A DNA stretch of 64,000 bases, taken from Cladorhizidae sp. MBARI D1340-BT2 (taxonomy: Eukaryota > Porifera > Demospongiae > Poecilosclerida > Cladorhizidae). Below are positions 45,130 to 56,939 of this stretch, in pieces. The number at the start of each line of letters is the position of its first letter. Position 1 is the first letter of the stretch. The notes under the pieces are model-generated. The model searched no databases and was not told the DNA's origin. It worked only from the letters and a program-made list of their open reading frames with translations. A program made the position numbers and the translations under genes. The stretch covers positions 30,114,976 through 30,178,975 of the forward strand of contig JAQNBH010000009.1 in assembly GCA_028752905.1 (NCBI GenBank), read 5' to 3'.

Positions 45130-46500
45130 GTCGCTACAATCCATCTGCGTTCTGATGTAACATGCCTGGCTGGTACTTAAGTTCGAACTGGAACACCTGT
45201 AGGGCCAGTGCCAGCACATTAGTCTGCCTGTCAGTCGAGTAGACCATTGTAGAGATAGCAGAGCCCGGTAGTCAGTTAGGACAGTGAAGTGGCGGGAATA
45301 GCAAAGTGGTCGACAGGTTTGACCACAGCCAGGCATTCGAGTTCGGAAACAGTTGTTTCGGCGGGAGTGGTTCGCTTAGAGAAGTAGGCGACAGGTTGTT
45401 CCTCTCCCTCCCTCTTTACTGAGAGTACTGCACCAATTCTGAGGATCGAGGCATCAGTGTGGAGAATCAGCTCATCATTAGCTCTGGGAATAATGAGCGA
45501 GTGCTCGTCACATAGAACAGAAACAATATGGTTAAATGCATCTGACTCTCTCTTATTCCATTCCAGTGAACAGATGGCACCCTTCTCTTCAGGGCATCGA
45601 ACAGGGGACCCGCCCACCTAACAAAATCGGGTATAAACTTCCAGTAATAACCGGCGGTTCCCAAGATAGCCCTCAAACATTTCTGATTCCTAGGTCTATG
45701 GAAGTCCTTGAGTGTCTTAACTTTAACTTCTGGCACACTTACAAGGCCATGTCCAATTTGGTGTCCCAGATACTCTAGTGACTATGCCCCCCACACACAT
45801 TTGTCTAGGTTCGTAGTCAGCCCAGCCTCAACCAATGCTTTCAACACTTCTTCAATGTGTTGTACATGTTCCTCCCAAGTAGCAGAAAATATTAATATAT
45901 CATCAATATATGTCATGCAGCAGTCTCTCAAATGATCTAGAGTGTTTTCCATGCACCTTTGGAAAGCTGCTGTTGCATTTTTGAGACCAAATAGCATGCA
46001 GGTAAATGTTTATTTCTCCCTCGGGGTGCAGAAAGCTGTCTTATCCTGGCTGGCTCTACCAAGAAGGACCAGGAAGAATCCCTTGTTCAGATCAATCTTG
46101 GAAAGCCAGACAGCATTAGCCACTTGGTTCAGTAGGTCCTCAATGCATGGCATCTGGAACAAGTCATTTATTGTGTCTTTATTTAGCTGTCTCTAGTCAA
46201 TATAGAGTCGTATATCCCTAGTCACCTTTTTCCTAGGCGGTACTATAGGATATGACCAAGGGCTTTTGGATGGAATTAGTATACCTAAGGCAAATAGCTC
46301 ATCTATCTCCTTCTTAAGATCATTTTTCATTGCGGGGGCAGGGAGTAAGCGGAGTGGGTTTCCTTCCTCTAAATGGATTTCACATTGGTCGTGTTTCAGC
46401 AAGCCCAGCCCATTCAGGGTACGTTACTTTAGAATGGCCTTCAACTGTGATTTCCTAGCACTGGATAAATTCATCTTGACACTACCTATGGGATTCGGTG
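45130..46500 (-). pseudogene. Gypsy reverse transcriptase and RNase H, right-arm copy
   Basis: Minus-strand pieces: RLYIDYRQLN, then SKIDLNKGF, FGLKNATAAFQR and TYIDDILIFS (YIDD intact), AILGTAGYYWKFIPDFVRW, then LHTDASILRIGAVL and VSELECLAVVK of RNase H. Several frameshifts interrupt it. Unlike the left copy it has no telomere-like hexamer run before RNase H. It ends shortly upstream of the 3' LTR. Confidence 0.9.
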
Positions 46501-46524
46501 TGTCCTCAGATTCGTCTGCCATAA

Positions 46525-46985
46525 TGAGTCTAAGGAGATTAGCATGTGGCATCTTCCACTCATTAAGCCGGTTAATGTGAATGGTTAGCTTTTTTGATCT
46601 TTTGTTAGGGACAGCTATTGTATAGTTACAATCAGACAGTTTAGCTATGACCTCGTACGGGCCATCCCAAATTGAGTGCAGTTTTCCTGTCAACCCTGGG
46701 GTGTCACAGAGCACCATGTCCCCGAGTTCATAGCTCCTTGGTTTGGAGCTCTGATCATAGGCCTGTTTAGATTTTTCTTTGTAGCTTTCTTCATATTCGT
46801 AGGCTTGTTTGTGTAGAGCTGTTAATGTCTCCTTTCACCTACAAGAGGGGGCCACCACTCTGGTGAACTCTCTCCCTGGGTCAGCCCATTTGCTATGCAC
46901 TATTACACCTCCCAGATAGAAGTATCCATCTTCCCGCCTATCAGCCTTACACCTCATCTCCTTTAATATTCCATCCTTCCTCTGC
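46525..46985 (-). pseudogene. Gypsy integrase remnant lacking the catalytic core, right-arm copy
   Basis: The N-terminal block (GYFYLGGVIVHSK, FTRVVAPS) and the C-terminal GPY-type block (SIWDGPYEVIAKLSDCNYTI, HINRLNEW) are joined without the D,D-E core. RT begins directly after it, which confirms that integrase precedes RT. Confidence 0.82.
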
Positions 46986-47061
46986 TGTTCTGTTGGAGCC
47001 AGCACTTCCACCTTCCCTTTTGGAAGGGTCAGAAACGGCAACTCACTCACATGCCCTCCAT

Positions 47062-48399
47062 CTAACCCTTGAAGGTTTCCTGCCTCAATATCTCTTCTAT
47101 TGCCTCATCTCCCTTGTACATATACCCACTCAGCAATTCATCATCAGCAGAAGAATTGATGTGAGTGTCCTCCTCCCCAAGAGGACTAGTATCGGTGCTC
47201 ACTTCCTCTACTTCTGTTAATAAGCTATCTGTCTCATGTTCAACAGGATCGCAAGCAACTAGTTTAGGTTGTTTTGGCTTCCTTCCTTCTGGGTTTGGGT
47301 ATTGGTTTTTCATGCATTTTGGGTAGTGTAAGGGGTAGCAGCCTAGTGCAAGTGCCAGCAGCCTAGTGCAAGTGCCATCCTTGCTATCCTCAATCTGGTT
47401 AGCGGCTTTCTCTGCCACTAGTGCCTGACTTTGAACCCTGGTAATGGCAGGTAATGGTACAGGATTGTCTGCCAGCACCCTTTGCTTGGATCTTCCAGCA
47501 ACCCAAGACCTCACCCAGGGGTGGTCCTTTCCCAACAATACCTGCTTTGTATCCTTACCCACTACAAAAACATCCATGGACTGAGTGATTCCATCTACCT
47601 TTAAGTCTATGGTTACTGTTTTAAATGTGACGACCCTCTGATTAGCTAGTCTTGCCTTAGCTGTCTTGCCAGTGAAACATTCAGTTGGTACTAACCTAGC
47701 TGCTTTGTTGGCACCAGTGTCAATGAGGCACCTACACGGTCTACCATTTATGTCCCCGGTTCTGAGCAACTCCTGAATGATCTCAGCCTCAGACTCAAAA
47801 CTAATCATGCCTAGCCTGGCTTTGACCTTACTGTTTGGGCCATACCTCTTAAAATGCCTTGTTTCATTGCATTCAAAGAAAACTATGTCCTTAGGGAATG
47901 ATCTACACCTCTGTGGAACACCGGCTACACCTTGGCCACCAACCCGATTATGCTCAATGGGGGACCCCTCATCTCTACCCTTAGTTAGGTGCCCACCTGA
48001 TCCATTAGTAGGTGTCTGTTTCCTGGGATTGTTGTAGGCCATCTTTCTGCCGGAGTGTTGTCCCTCCAATTGTCTCTTGTGCATCTTGCTTCTTTCGTGA
48101 AAGGATTTTGATTCCCAAGTAGCTTCCAGCTCATCGATGATCTCCGGAGTATCCTTGTAAGTATTACCTCTCACTGCATGGCATACCTCTGGCGAGTAGT
48201 AAAGCGTCAACGTTCCTCGATACATCTCCATCGTGAAGTCCTTTTTGATTTCCATCTGCATTGCGAATCTCTTGATGCTCTTCGTAATCGGATTGAGATT
48301 GTGTCTAGGTGACAGGTTGTCTTTTGGTGTGTCTCTCCAAATAGTTTTTATGGCTCTAGTATCTGTACAACCCAGATGCTCAAGCAGCGAAGTCTTCAA
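47062..48399 (-). pseudogene. Gypsy gag (C-terminal part) and protease, 445-codon open frame
   Basis: The longest uninterrupted frame in the window. It contains a capsid tail (EVCHAVRGNTYKDTPEIIDE), a damaged zinc knuckle (FFECNETRHFKRYGP, with the first and last cysteines replaced by Phe and Gly), protease CRCLIDTGANKAA (D-T-G intact), LLGKDHPW and an acidic tail. It is separated from the upstream gag half by a stop. The left-arm copy has the opposite pattern: intact knuckle, mutated DTG. Confidence 0.85.
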
Positions 48400-48429
48400 T
48401 GTTTATTAATGTACGCTCAGGTCCAGTTC

Positions 48430-48783
48430 CTAAAAAGCTTCCATCAATTTCCCGGAGACTTGCTTCCATAATATATTGGTCCTCTCTGTTACTGGAAGTC
48501 CCACCTCTGTTAGTGTTTGTTCAAAGTTTCTCAGGTAAGCTTCTGGGTCGATTAGTTCATCCATTTTGTGCAGTGCCTGCAGTGCTGTTCTCTTCAATTG
48601 CTCAGATTCCCTTGCAGAAGTACTGGTTTGTTGGAACTCTCTTGTGAGCTTGTAGAAGGCTGCATTTTCCTCTACCAATTTTGTTTGCAGGTCATTTTGC
48701 TGCTTTTCTTCCTTTGCATGCTCCATTGTTGTTCTCAACCTCTCCTCCCTTTCCTGATTCATTGATGCTATCATAGTTGCCAT
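48430..48783 (-). pseudogene. Gypsy gag N-terminal part, right-arm copy
   Basis: The Met-initiated frame has a charged coiled-coil region (REERLRTTMEHAKEEKQQND), then LIDPEAYLRNFEQTLTEVGL, a capsid-like start, and stops after KQVSGKLMEAF. The frame starts about 160 bases after the primer-binding site. The first two-thirds is deleted from the left arm. Confidence 0.8.
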
Positions 48784-48941
48784 AGCAGTGCCATAGAGTC
48801 GGCAGTCGCTTCAGTGTTGAATGAACTAGTTGCTGTCTGTTCTGTCTTCTTGTCGCTGATCTTGTCGGACTTTGAACGTGTTTGGACGATGCTTGGATCC
48901 ATGCTTCGGTTGGTAGTGATGGTTAGTGATGGTGATTGTGT

Positions 48942-48959
48942 TCTGCACCGCTGCCACCA
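48942..48959 (-). promoter_or_regulatory. Primer-binding site, tRNA-Leu type
   Basis: On the minus strand TGGTGGCAGCGGTG follows the LTR by two bases, matching the tRNA-Leu 3' end. Confidence 0.85.
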
Positions 48960-48961
48960 TG

Positions 48962-49342
48962 TGTTGAGGGTTAGTCCAGTCAAACTCTCAAGTGATGGTA
49001 TCAATTGCTGCCACCAGAGCTATGCTTATGTAAATAGCACCCGTATCTTGCAATCAGAGAATTTAGATTATTAATGAAGACACAAGGTTGCAATTACAGG
49101 ACAAGGCAAAGCTCCTGAACCTCGGTCAGTCAGGGTTCTTATACCCTGACTTCCCAGGAAACAGGATGTCACACATTCTTACATACACTCAGCAAAGTTC
49201 CATATATATAACTGGGTAGGCCCACATATTATAATATCTAAGTCTGTTTGGTGCGACATAACTTGGTAATGTTCCCTCAGTACTCTATGTATTAATGCCT
49301 AATGGTCATCCATGGTCCATGTTGATGGGTCTGCCCTCAACT
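48962..49342 (-). mobile_element. 5' LTR of the right-arm gypsy element
   Basis: Matches the 3' LTR over its length. The outermost bases read AGTTGAGGG instead of TGTTGAGGG, a terminal mutation that would itself hinder integration. The outer flank is ATGTC. Confidence 0.9.
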
Positions 49343-49362
49343 GACATGTCCATACATCAACT

Positions 49363-49556
49363 TGTGATATATATTTACAATACCTGCCTGAAAATGTGTA
49401 CAATACCTGCCTGAAGATGTGATATATATTTATAATACCTGCTTGCAACAACTGCCTGAAGATGAGATATATATTTACAATAGCTGCCTGAAGATGTGAT
49501 ATATATTTACAATACCTGCATGAAGATGTGATATATACTTACAATATGTGATATTA
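49363..49556. repeat. Minisatellite of about 30 bp, 6-7 units
   Basis: The unit is about TGCCTGAAGATGTGATATAT followed by ATTTACAATACC. It is present only in the right arm, because the left arm lost this interval. Confidence 0.88.
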
Positions 49557-49827
49557 CCTAACGGAGTAACACTGATGAGCATGCACACAACAATGCAACA
49601 GACCAATATCCAATGGTGTGCTCTATTCAAAAACACCATATATATGATACATATTGTAAACTATGTAGGCAGCATCAAGGAAGCTTAAACTTCCGCCTCC
49701 TTTCCCCCCCCCTCTCCCCCCCCCCAAAAAAAGCAGATGCATGTGACACTTGCATCATGGAATTTGCACCTACAAATCTAAATAATGCACGTCCATGTTA
49801 TTCATTTCCTGAGATTACTTGAAATGA

Positions 49828-50155
49828 TGTTGGCATGTTAGAGCTAGCTCTAGGTGAGGATGTGCTGTCGGTGTTTCTCTCCATTTACTGCCACTGCTTA
49901 GTTAGAGATACCTCTAGGTCGGAATGTGCTGACTGTGTTGCTCTCCAGCTGCTCGCTCTGCTTTAACTATTATTGTTCGTGATACTAGCAATGATGTTGG
50001 CATGTTAGAGCTAGCTCTAGGTTTGTTCTCTCTGTTTTTCTCTCCAGCTTCTGCCTCTGCTTAGTTAGAGCTAGTTCCAGGTGGGGATGTGCTGAACGTG
50101 TTGTTCTTCAGCTGCTGATTCTACTTTAGCTATTGTTGTTCGTGATACTTGGATG
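49828..50155. repeat. Tandem dimer repeat of about 155 bp
   Basis: Two units, each made of two related halves: TTAGAGCTAGCTCTAGGT..., then CTCTCCAGCTGCT.., with TTGTTCGTGATACT closing each unit. The GAGCTAGCTC centres are perfect palindromes. It is right arm only. Confidence 0.8.
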
Positions 50156-50810
50156 CTCTAACAACTTCTAACTCCTTGACTTCAGCTCCATCCAAGCATC
50201 TAATTGGAATGCCATCGCTCTCCTTCTTGTCGGCTCCACATATGATTTTGTCACAGTCTATCTCCTCAGTTCTTGCTACATGTGCCTACCCTAACCCCAG
50301 AGGGATGACAAGAGCATATTTGGTGCTTGCTACCTTGAGGCTTGATAAATACCTGAAGATGTATATAAATATATGTATGTTATACATTTATATTTAACAT
50401 ATCTTGAGTAGACTTCTGTTAACCGTACAAAAGCTCATTACAATTTTTCTGACCAATTGATACCAGGCCATCGATTGCTGTGAGTCTTTATTGCACTAGT
50501 CCCTAGTTTGCAAGAGATAAAAGACTGTTATGCTAGGCTAGGCCTAGGGATAGGCATTTGGCTAGGGCTAAGTCTTGGGCTAGGGCTGGGAGACTGACTA
50601 AGGCCTGGACCAAGGCTAAATCTAGGGCTAGGGGGCATTTCTGATGCCTCAGGCATTGGATCTGGTGAAAAGATTTTTTGTGTATTGGTGATTGGGAATT
50701 GAATCCGGTGAAAAGACTGGTATGATTGGGCATTGGATCTGATAATAGCTAGCTCTATCAGGAAACAAATTGCAGACCATTTACCATTTCAATGCTGAAA
50801 ATACAGCAAA

Positions 50811-52541
50811 GAGATAGAATTTTTCTGCTATAGTGTGTGGTAAAGATGCAGATCATATGTAGCAAATAATGGGCTGCCTATACATAAGGCCACAGCCAGA
50901 CGGCTTCTTATGGTGAAGCCGTTATAGTGTCTCTCCTTGTGCATATGTATGTGTGTTTGTGTGGCAATATGTGTGTGTGTGTGTGTGTCAGTGAGTGAAT
51001 GTGTGTGTGTGTGAGTGAGTGTGATTGTGGATTATGTATATATGTATGTATGTGGTGTGGTTTGGTGTGTCTGTAGTAGTGTGTGTGTGCATAGTTAGAG
51101 AGCACGTTGGTCTTTGTGTGTTAGTTAGAGGTCCACAAAGCAACACATAGTTGACTATGTAACCCAAGCTTATCTAGTGGTGGTCATAGTTGTGATGGTA
51201 TGGTGTGTGCCAGTGATTTTGATGATGAAGGGATGAGAGATTGAGAACTAATTCCCCAATATCGCAGGTAATGTCTACAACTCCTGTAAATAAACTAGGT
51301 CAGTCACAATAGTGCAGCGGGTCATCAAACTAGTAGGTAATTTGCCGGCAAATGGGAGTCAACAGAGGTCTAGTGTTAATCTGGCACATGTGAGGATTCC
51401 CACTCAAGATATCAATTGAAGCAGAGTCACAAAGCAGAGGGCATAGCACAAATATTAACCGAGCACATCCCACATATTCCTCATTATACCCTCCTATCAC
51501 TTCCAGATTTCTGGAAATAGCTGCTCGAGAGAAAGCTTATCCTCAACAGTCAACACGCATGAGGGATATAGTAGCCTCAGAGTTCATGCTCTCCCAGTCT
51601 TGTAGTCAGAGTCAAGATTAGGTATCAAGAAATTTGACCTTCGTAGACGTATAGATAACCCAGGTATTGTGCCCGATCTTGATGCACTGGGACTGGCCTA
51701 AGTTTGTGTATTATCACAGCTTTGCATCACTTCATATCACTTCATTTTAGACTTGATCTTGTCATTGCATAAAATTGTGCTAATTGCTTAACTAGAAGCA
51801 CCAATTGCACACTTCAACATGCACATGCATAAGCAATGAAGGATGTTGTCTGTGAGTTACCATTCCCCATTGGTCACATGAGCCGGAGGTCACAAGAGAA
51901 TATATGGTATCCAGATCATTTGGATTTGACACTCCATTTGTGTTGAAATCCAACCATGTTAGTTATCGACACCAGCTATCCATAACTCTGCATAAAAATG
52001 AGGTTGTAGGTTTTCGTCATGTCCCTAGGTTTAGTCCTTGTGAGAGACACAGGGGCGATCCAAATGTATCGGACTCAGCTCCGACAGCTGAAATGTTTGG
52101 AAAAATGATCATTATCGACATTCTTGTCGAGACTTTGTTATCTTAGTGCAGGCACTGATCGAACTTCAGCGAGGAGATATGCAGGTTCCCTCATTCTTCA
52201 CGATATCATGGACAGTGTCGACTTTGGCTGCCACACTCGGGTTAAGGTTCTCCCCTTCTTCTTGATAGATGGACCTTCAGCTTATCCTTGGTAGTGAGGA
52301 CTAGCCTTCCTTCTCTTCTGAGTAACTATGGCTGCGCTAAAATCTATTGACAGGAGAGAGAGAAGCGAATAGCATAGAGCCCATGCCACACCAATGAGAA
52401 CACACATCATGAAAAATAATGTACATGAGCATGAGGTGTGGCTTGACAGATCCATCACATAACCGAGTTGTTACTGTGTATTAATTTAACAGTGACATTC
52501 AATTAGAAGATACAACACAGCTAAAGTAGTCCTAGTCATCA
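50811..52541. mobile_element. 1.7-kb insert present only in the right arm
   Basis: The left arm is continuous at the equivalent point (about 21,390-21,400), so this segment was inserted or lost cleanly. It contains TG-rich simple repeats (50,940-51,090) and an open frame at 51,904-52,146 (plus, SFGFDTPFVLKSNHVSYRHQ) of unknown family. No convincing terminal repeats or target duplication were found, so the element class is undetermined. Confidence 0.6.
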
Positions 52542-53557
52542 ATCATTTGGAACAATCAATATTGATGTTGTTTGAATTCATAATTCAAAGCAACAACTGG
52601 CTACAGCTATCAAGTGTAGTAGTTTACCTACACAACAAGCATTGAAATTGGACTTTACTTTCTCTGAGATAAAATTTACTTTTAATTTGAGAAGCCTTTT
52701 CGGTTCTTTTCCCGCTTCCTGTATCTTGATCGTCTCCATCTCCTATTAAATATTCACTGCTAATATCATTATAACCCTCAACACAATATTTCTAGAGGTA
52801 TATGCCATCAACTTGATATCAAGTTCAAGAAAAGTGTTCTGAAAATACTGGGGAAAGGGCATAGGTATGCATTACCAAGAGCCTACTATAACGGCAAAGG
52901 TATGACGTTACCAAGAGCCTAGTGCAAGGGCAAGGAAAAAAAGTTATTGAGATTAGGGCACGGGAGAATCAATGGTGACTGTATGCTAGGCTAAGGCAAG
53001 GATCCACATGCATGACATCATGTGAAGATGGAAAATCTTTAAAGTGGTGCTAATACGACATTGACTATGACATCAATTACACCGTCATGAAGGCATTATT
53101 ACTAAATTAGTTGATATACAGGTATGTTATTTTTCATGGTATTGTGTGTGGGGGGAGTAAGGCATACAGGGAGTGGAAATTGGATCTTGCTTGCTCACTC
53201 ATGAAAAGACTTCAGAGCATGAGAATGAAGGATAAAGTTTCACTCCATTTCCACTGCTCAACACATGGAACTGGAAACACTGGTGAATACTGGCAGTCGA
53301 TAATTTATACTGTGCTGTCCCTAGGTGCATGCTAAAGTTTGCAAGCACTTGCATTCTTGTAAATGTCTGACAAGGAATACTCAGAATGTGAGTTTGATAG
53401 CTCTGGATTTATCATGCCACCTCCACCCCATTGCAAGGATCCTAAGTTTGACTGGGGAAGGTTCATGTATGAGTATACAACCAACATTTAGTTAGAGTGA
53501 GGCACTGGTGATTGTACATTTTATAATAACCCTGCCCAATTATTAACTTTGAAGTTG

Positions 53558-53803
53558 CTAGCTCCACCACTTGTGCTGACCAGACTCGATATGCTTTTGG
53601 TGTGCATGACAACAATTGTTTTTTTGTTTGCAATTAGCCAAAACAATTAGATATCCATTGGCCATCCATGCTTGGCTCTGTCCCGGATGTGTTGCTAGGC
53701 TCTGATCCAGCTGTGTAGGGTGAAGCCAGCTTAAGTTGGTAGGTTTGCACCGAGCAGCAAATGCACTAGCACTTCCCTCAAACAGCAAAGCCAAATAGCT
53801 CAT
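53558..53803 (-). pseudogene. Unidentified coding-like fragment, right-arm copy
   Basis: The same frame as at 20,165-20,420 (GSASAFAARCKPTNLSWL, then CHAHQKHIESGQHKWW). Here it runs without the piggyBac insertion into the upstream sequence, giving the uninterrupted version of the locus. Confidence 0.4.
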
Positions 53804-54699
53804 TTAATCGTGTGAACTTTTAACGCTGAAAACTATGCTCACCAGTTTTATACATTTAGAATGATGATTTAAATGTTACTGGGTCATCAAACTGTACTTG
53901 TCTATATAGATTTTTTGCTCCCTTCTTTCTTAGCAGTTTGTTGGAAAAGATTGTTTTCTTGTAATAATTATTCATTATTCCTGATCAAAGATAGAGCATC
54001 AATAGCATAATCATTGAGTGAGTAAATTTTAGTCGATCATCGAGAAAGTCTACACTCTCAACTGAGAGTTGGCTGAGTACTAATATTCCTAATATTATTC
54101 CTGATAAAGGCTAGAGCATCTAGTCAAAATGTCGAGAGAGTAAATTTCCAAGTTAATTACCGAGAAGATCATTGTACTAGTACAACTACTATTGCTACTA
54201 CTATAAAATTCAGGTGGGAGTGGGTAGCATCAGTGTGTCGATGTGTGGCAGCATCTGTCACTACAAGAAATGTGAACTATATAGCCTCCACAATAGCCTC
54301 ACAATAACAAACCTGACTATTCTTTACTTGTCTTTGACAAATGAATCAACTTCCTTAGGCAAGTTGATGTTGATCATCAATCAATGGCTACAAAGGCAAC
54401 CAGGCAACATAAATGCCCCCCAAAAATGAGTGACTCTCCAGACCTAATAATATTAATATAGGGGTGGTGAGAAAGTTTCTCTACCAACTATATAGCTATC
54501 TGGGGCTATAGTGTACAAGGTTTTCTACAGCTGTAAGGTCATGTCATGCTATAGGTTTATAAGAGACAAAAACATGCAAGAAAGGTATAACAATATTTAA
54601 TTAAAGTTCTAAACTAGAGCTAGCTATCGAGTGCTTTTACTTAGCTATGTGTACATAATCGTACATCAATAATTCAGGTGAAAACAGTATCATCCAAGA

Positions 54700-55100
54700 G
54701 GGTGATGTGGCAGTGGACCATGCCTTTAGGCCTCTCAGCATTGTCCAGTTCAGGCGCTTAAGGGACACTACGTAGGTGTTGTGGTTCTACCGAAAACTTC
54801 AAACTCACCTCAGAAGTGCTATTGGATGGTCCAGTTTCCAATTTGTAGCTTGGTCAAACTGCCGAAGTTTTTCTCTTTCAGAACATACAATACTTTGAAG
54901 GTTGTACTCCGCATATATTGGTTGGTAAAGTTATCTGAGGTGATAATTAGAAGAAAACCAGGAATCCCAGTTGAGAGCACCCAACAACAACGCCGTAATT
55001 ACAAGCTTCAAAGGGCCACTATTTTTTTTGGGCAAACCACAATTGTGTACCAACGAGCAGCTCTTTCCAAACTATGCTCAGCAAAAATATACAAGTAAGA
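54700..55100 (-). pseudogene. Possible FERM-type exon fragment, right-arm copy
   Basis: Mirror of 16,200-16,600, with more frameshifts in the LLDDTVF region. The opposite (plus) strand has a 105-codon frame that is a shadow. Confidence 0.3.
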
Positions 55101-55649
55101 GCAGTGCAATGGTTTAAGGAATAAGATTGACATTTGGTGGTTGGTGCTGAATAATAATCACATTAGCAAAACACTAGTGGAGCTAGCTACAATTCATGCC
55201 TCAAAAACACTGAGATAAATATTATTCAGTACATCCGACATTCATATATTGCTTAATTAATGGAGTTATTTCATTTCAAGACAAGTGATTTCATGCCTGA
55301 AAGGAAAGCTAGGTGCAAATGGTGAAGAGAAGACTGTACAAGCCAAAGCAGAATTATTATGTTCCACAACTGCAGTAGCCAACAGTTAGGTAATAGTCCT
55401 TGATGAGTTCTTGGACATCTCAGAGGCAATGGTAAATAGAGGCTGGAATGGCATCCCTTCGCCGACAACATGCCTGCAGATTTGGACTCAGTTTGGAAGG
55501 ACCACAGGAAAAAGACACACAGGACCACTGCAGCAGTTCAAGTGCTTAGGAAGGTCCGAGTTCATATTGTTGAAATCTAAAATGGGAGGCCTGGGACATG
55601 TATCCGAGACGATCTCCTTCATCGGATGAATCAGCTCAAATCTAAGGTC

Positions 55650-56790
55650 ATTTTCAATGCTGCTCTGCATGACGGAAAAGAGGCGTAGCCTGTTCAGTTT
55701 GGAAAGTGTTTTCTTCACCTTCCTTGGCCACACAACTACCCAGGAGTGCTCTCATCTCGTCTTCATCCAACCCTAAAATAAGCTGCACTAAACATGAACC
55801 AACCAAGCTGTCTTGTGCATTAGTTTGCGGTGTGATCTCGTATCGCCAACGACCACTCACGCGAAATTTGTATAAGCAATTCCTTTCCTCCACAAACTAC
55901 AACATTCCTTTCATTCATGAAGCTTCATTTGGGAACTTCCTCCATAAAATAGGTTGGAAACTTTCAAGCTGAAAAGAACACTCCTCTCGTAAATCAAAGA
56001 TGAGAAATTATTCTTCGAGATGTGGCCTGCTTCTTTAGCTTCCTGCATGCTTCCTTCCTTTAACCCTCTTTTATCTCTCCTGGCTCATACATCCGCCCCC
56101 CATGTATAAACAGCGCTGGCCACTTCATGAGACACCACAGTGAACTTGGTTACCCTACTCACCTCTATTAGGTAATGCAGAGGAATAGCACACTTCATGC
56201 ATGGGTAAATCCGACAACCCAGGACATAATCAGACTTAAATTCACATGCTTTGCCAGGCTGTGACTCAGAAACGTGGTCTTTCTTGTTCCTGTCTATGAC
56301 ATCAGCATATTGGAGTTGGCTATCAGCTGCAGGGGGTATGTTTCACCACTCTTAAATTTGGCTACAAGAGCGTAGGTGTCCACAACAGTCACTACAGCAT
56401 CAATGAGGATTCGGTACATCCTCCCATATTCCTGCTCTAGGGTAGCTATAGTGGCCAAGGGGTTGTCATTCCACTGCTCTCGATGAGGAGATAATCAAAC
56501 TTCCCTATATCAACATCCTGCAACAGATTCCAAACTGCTGTTTGAAACTCACCCAAAATTGAACAGCAGAGGCAGCCATTGGTAAATCTACCACTGAATC
56601 TTGGCTTTGGTTCATCTTTACTATCTGACGGTTTAAGTTGACAGAGGCGAAATCATTCACAGCATCTGCAACCCTCAAATTCTGCTTGTTAGAAAGCATC
56701 ATAGTCAAGGAGATTAGTTCTTTCAGCTACAAGGAAGCCCTTGATCAGGGTAACTGGGAGCTTTCTCTTCTTTCCAGCCCAAGCTTGGTC
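55650..56790 (-). pseudogene. CobW/COG0523-family GTPase pseudogene, right-arm copy
   Basis: Minus strand: KLPVTLIKGFLVAERTNLL, in which the beta-strand and turn before Walker A survive but GxxGxGKT is lost. Then VNDFASVNL, the NGCLCC cysteine motif, DYLLIESSGMT, VVTVVDTYALVAKF and the C-terminal block SGRWRYEITPQ with LDEDEMRALLGSC at 55,654-55,893. It retains some bases lost on the left (for example the CCTTGGCCACTATAGCTACC Walker-B tail) and has its own frameshifts. Both copies descend from an already broken gene. Confidence 0.83.
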
Positions 56791-56939
56791 CTCCATGTGA
56801 ATGTAGATGTTACATAAACTATCCATCTTCCAGTAGTTCAACTCGGTAATGTAACAACTTCAGTACGGCATTAACCAGCATGCTCTCATATCATGCTTAG
56901 TTAGCAGATAAGTGTGCACCACTTGCCCCGCCAGCCTCA

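Larger units (their letters stand above)
44586..49342 (-). mobile_element. Complete-length Ty3/gypsy element with PR-IN-RT-RH order, right arm
   Basis: Both LTRs are present (about 380 bp each), with the primer-binding site next to the 5' LTR and a purine tract next to the 3' LTR. The flanks are ATGTC (5') and GTGTC (3'), a 5-bp target duplication with one change. Pol order on the minus strand is protease, integrase remnant, RT, RNase H, 3' LTR. It is non-functional through frameshifts and loss of the integrase core. Confidence 0.92.

Noticed and set aside
50908..51105. His/Thr-rich minus-strand frame
   Set aside because: Translation of a TG/TGAG simple repeat.
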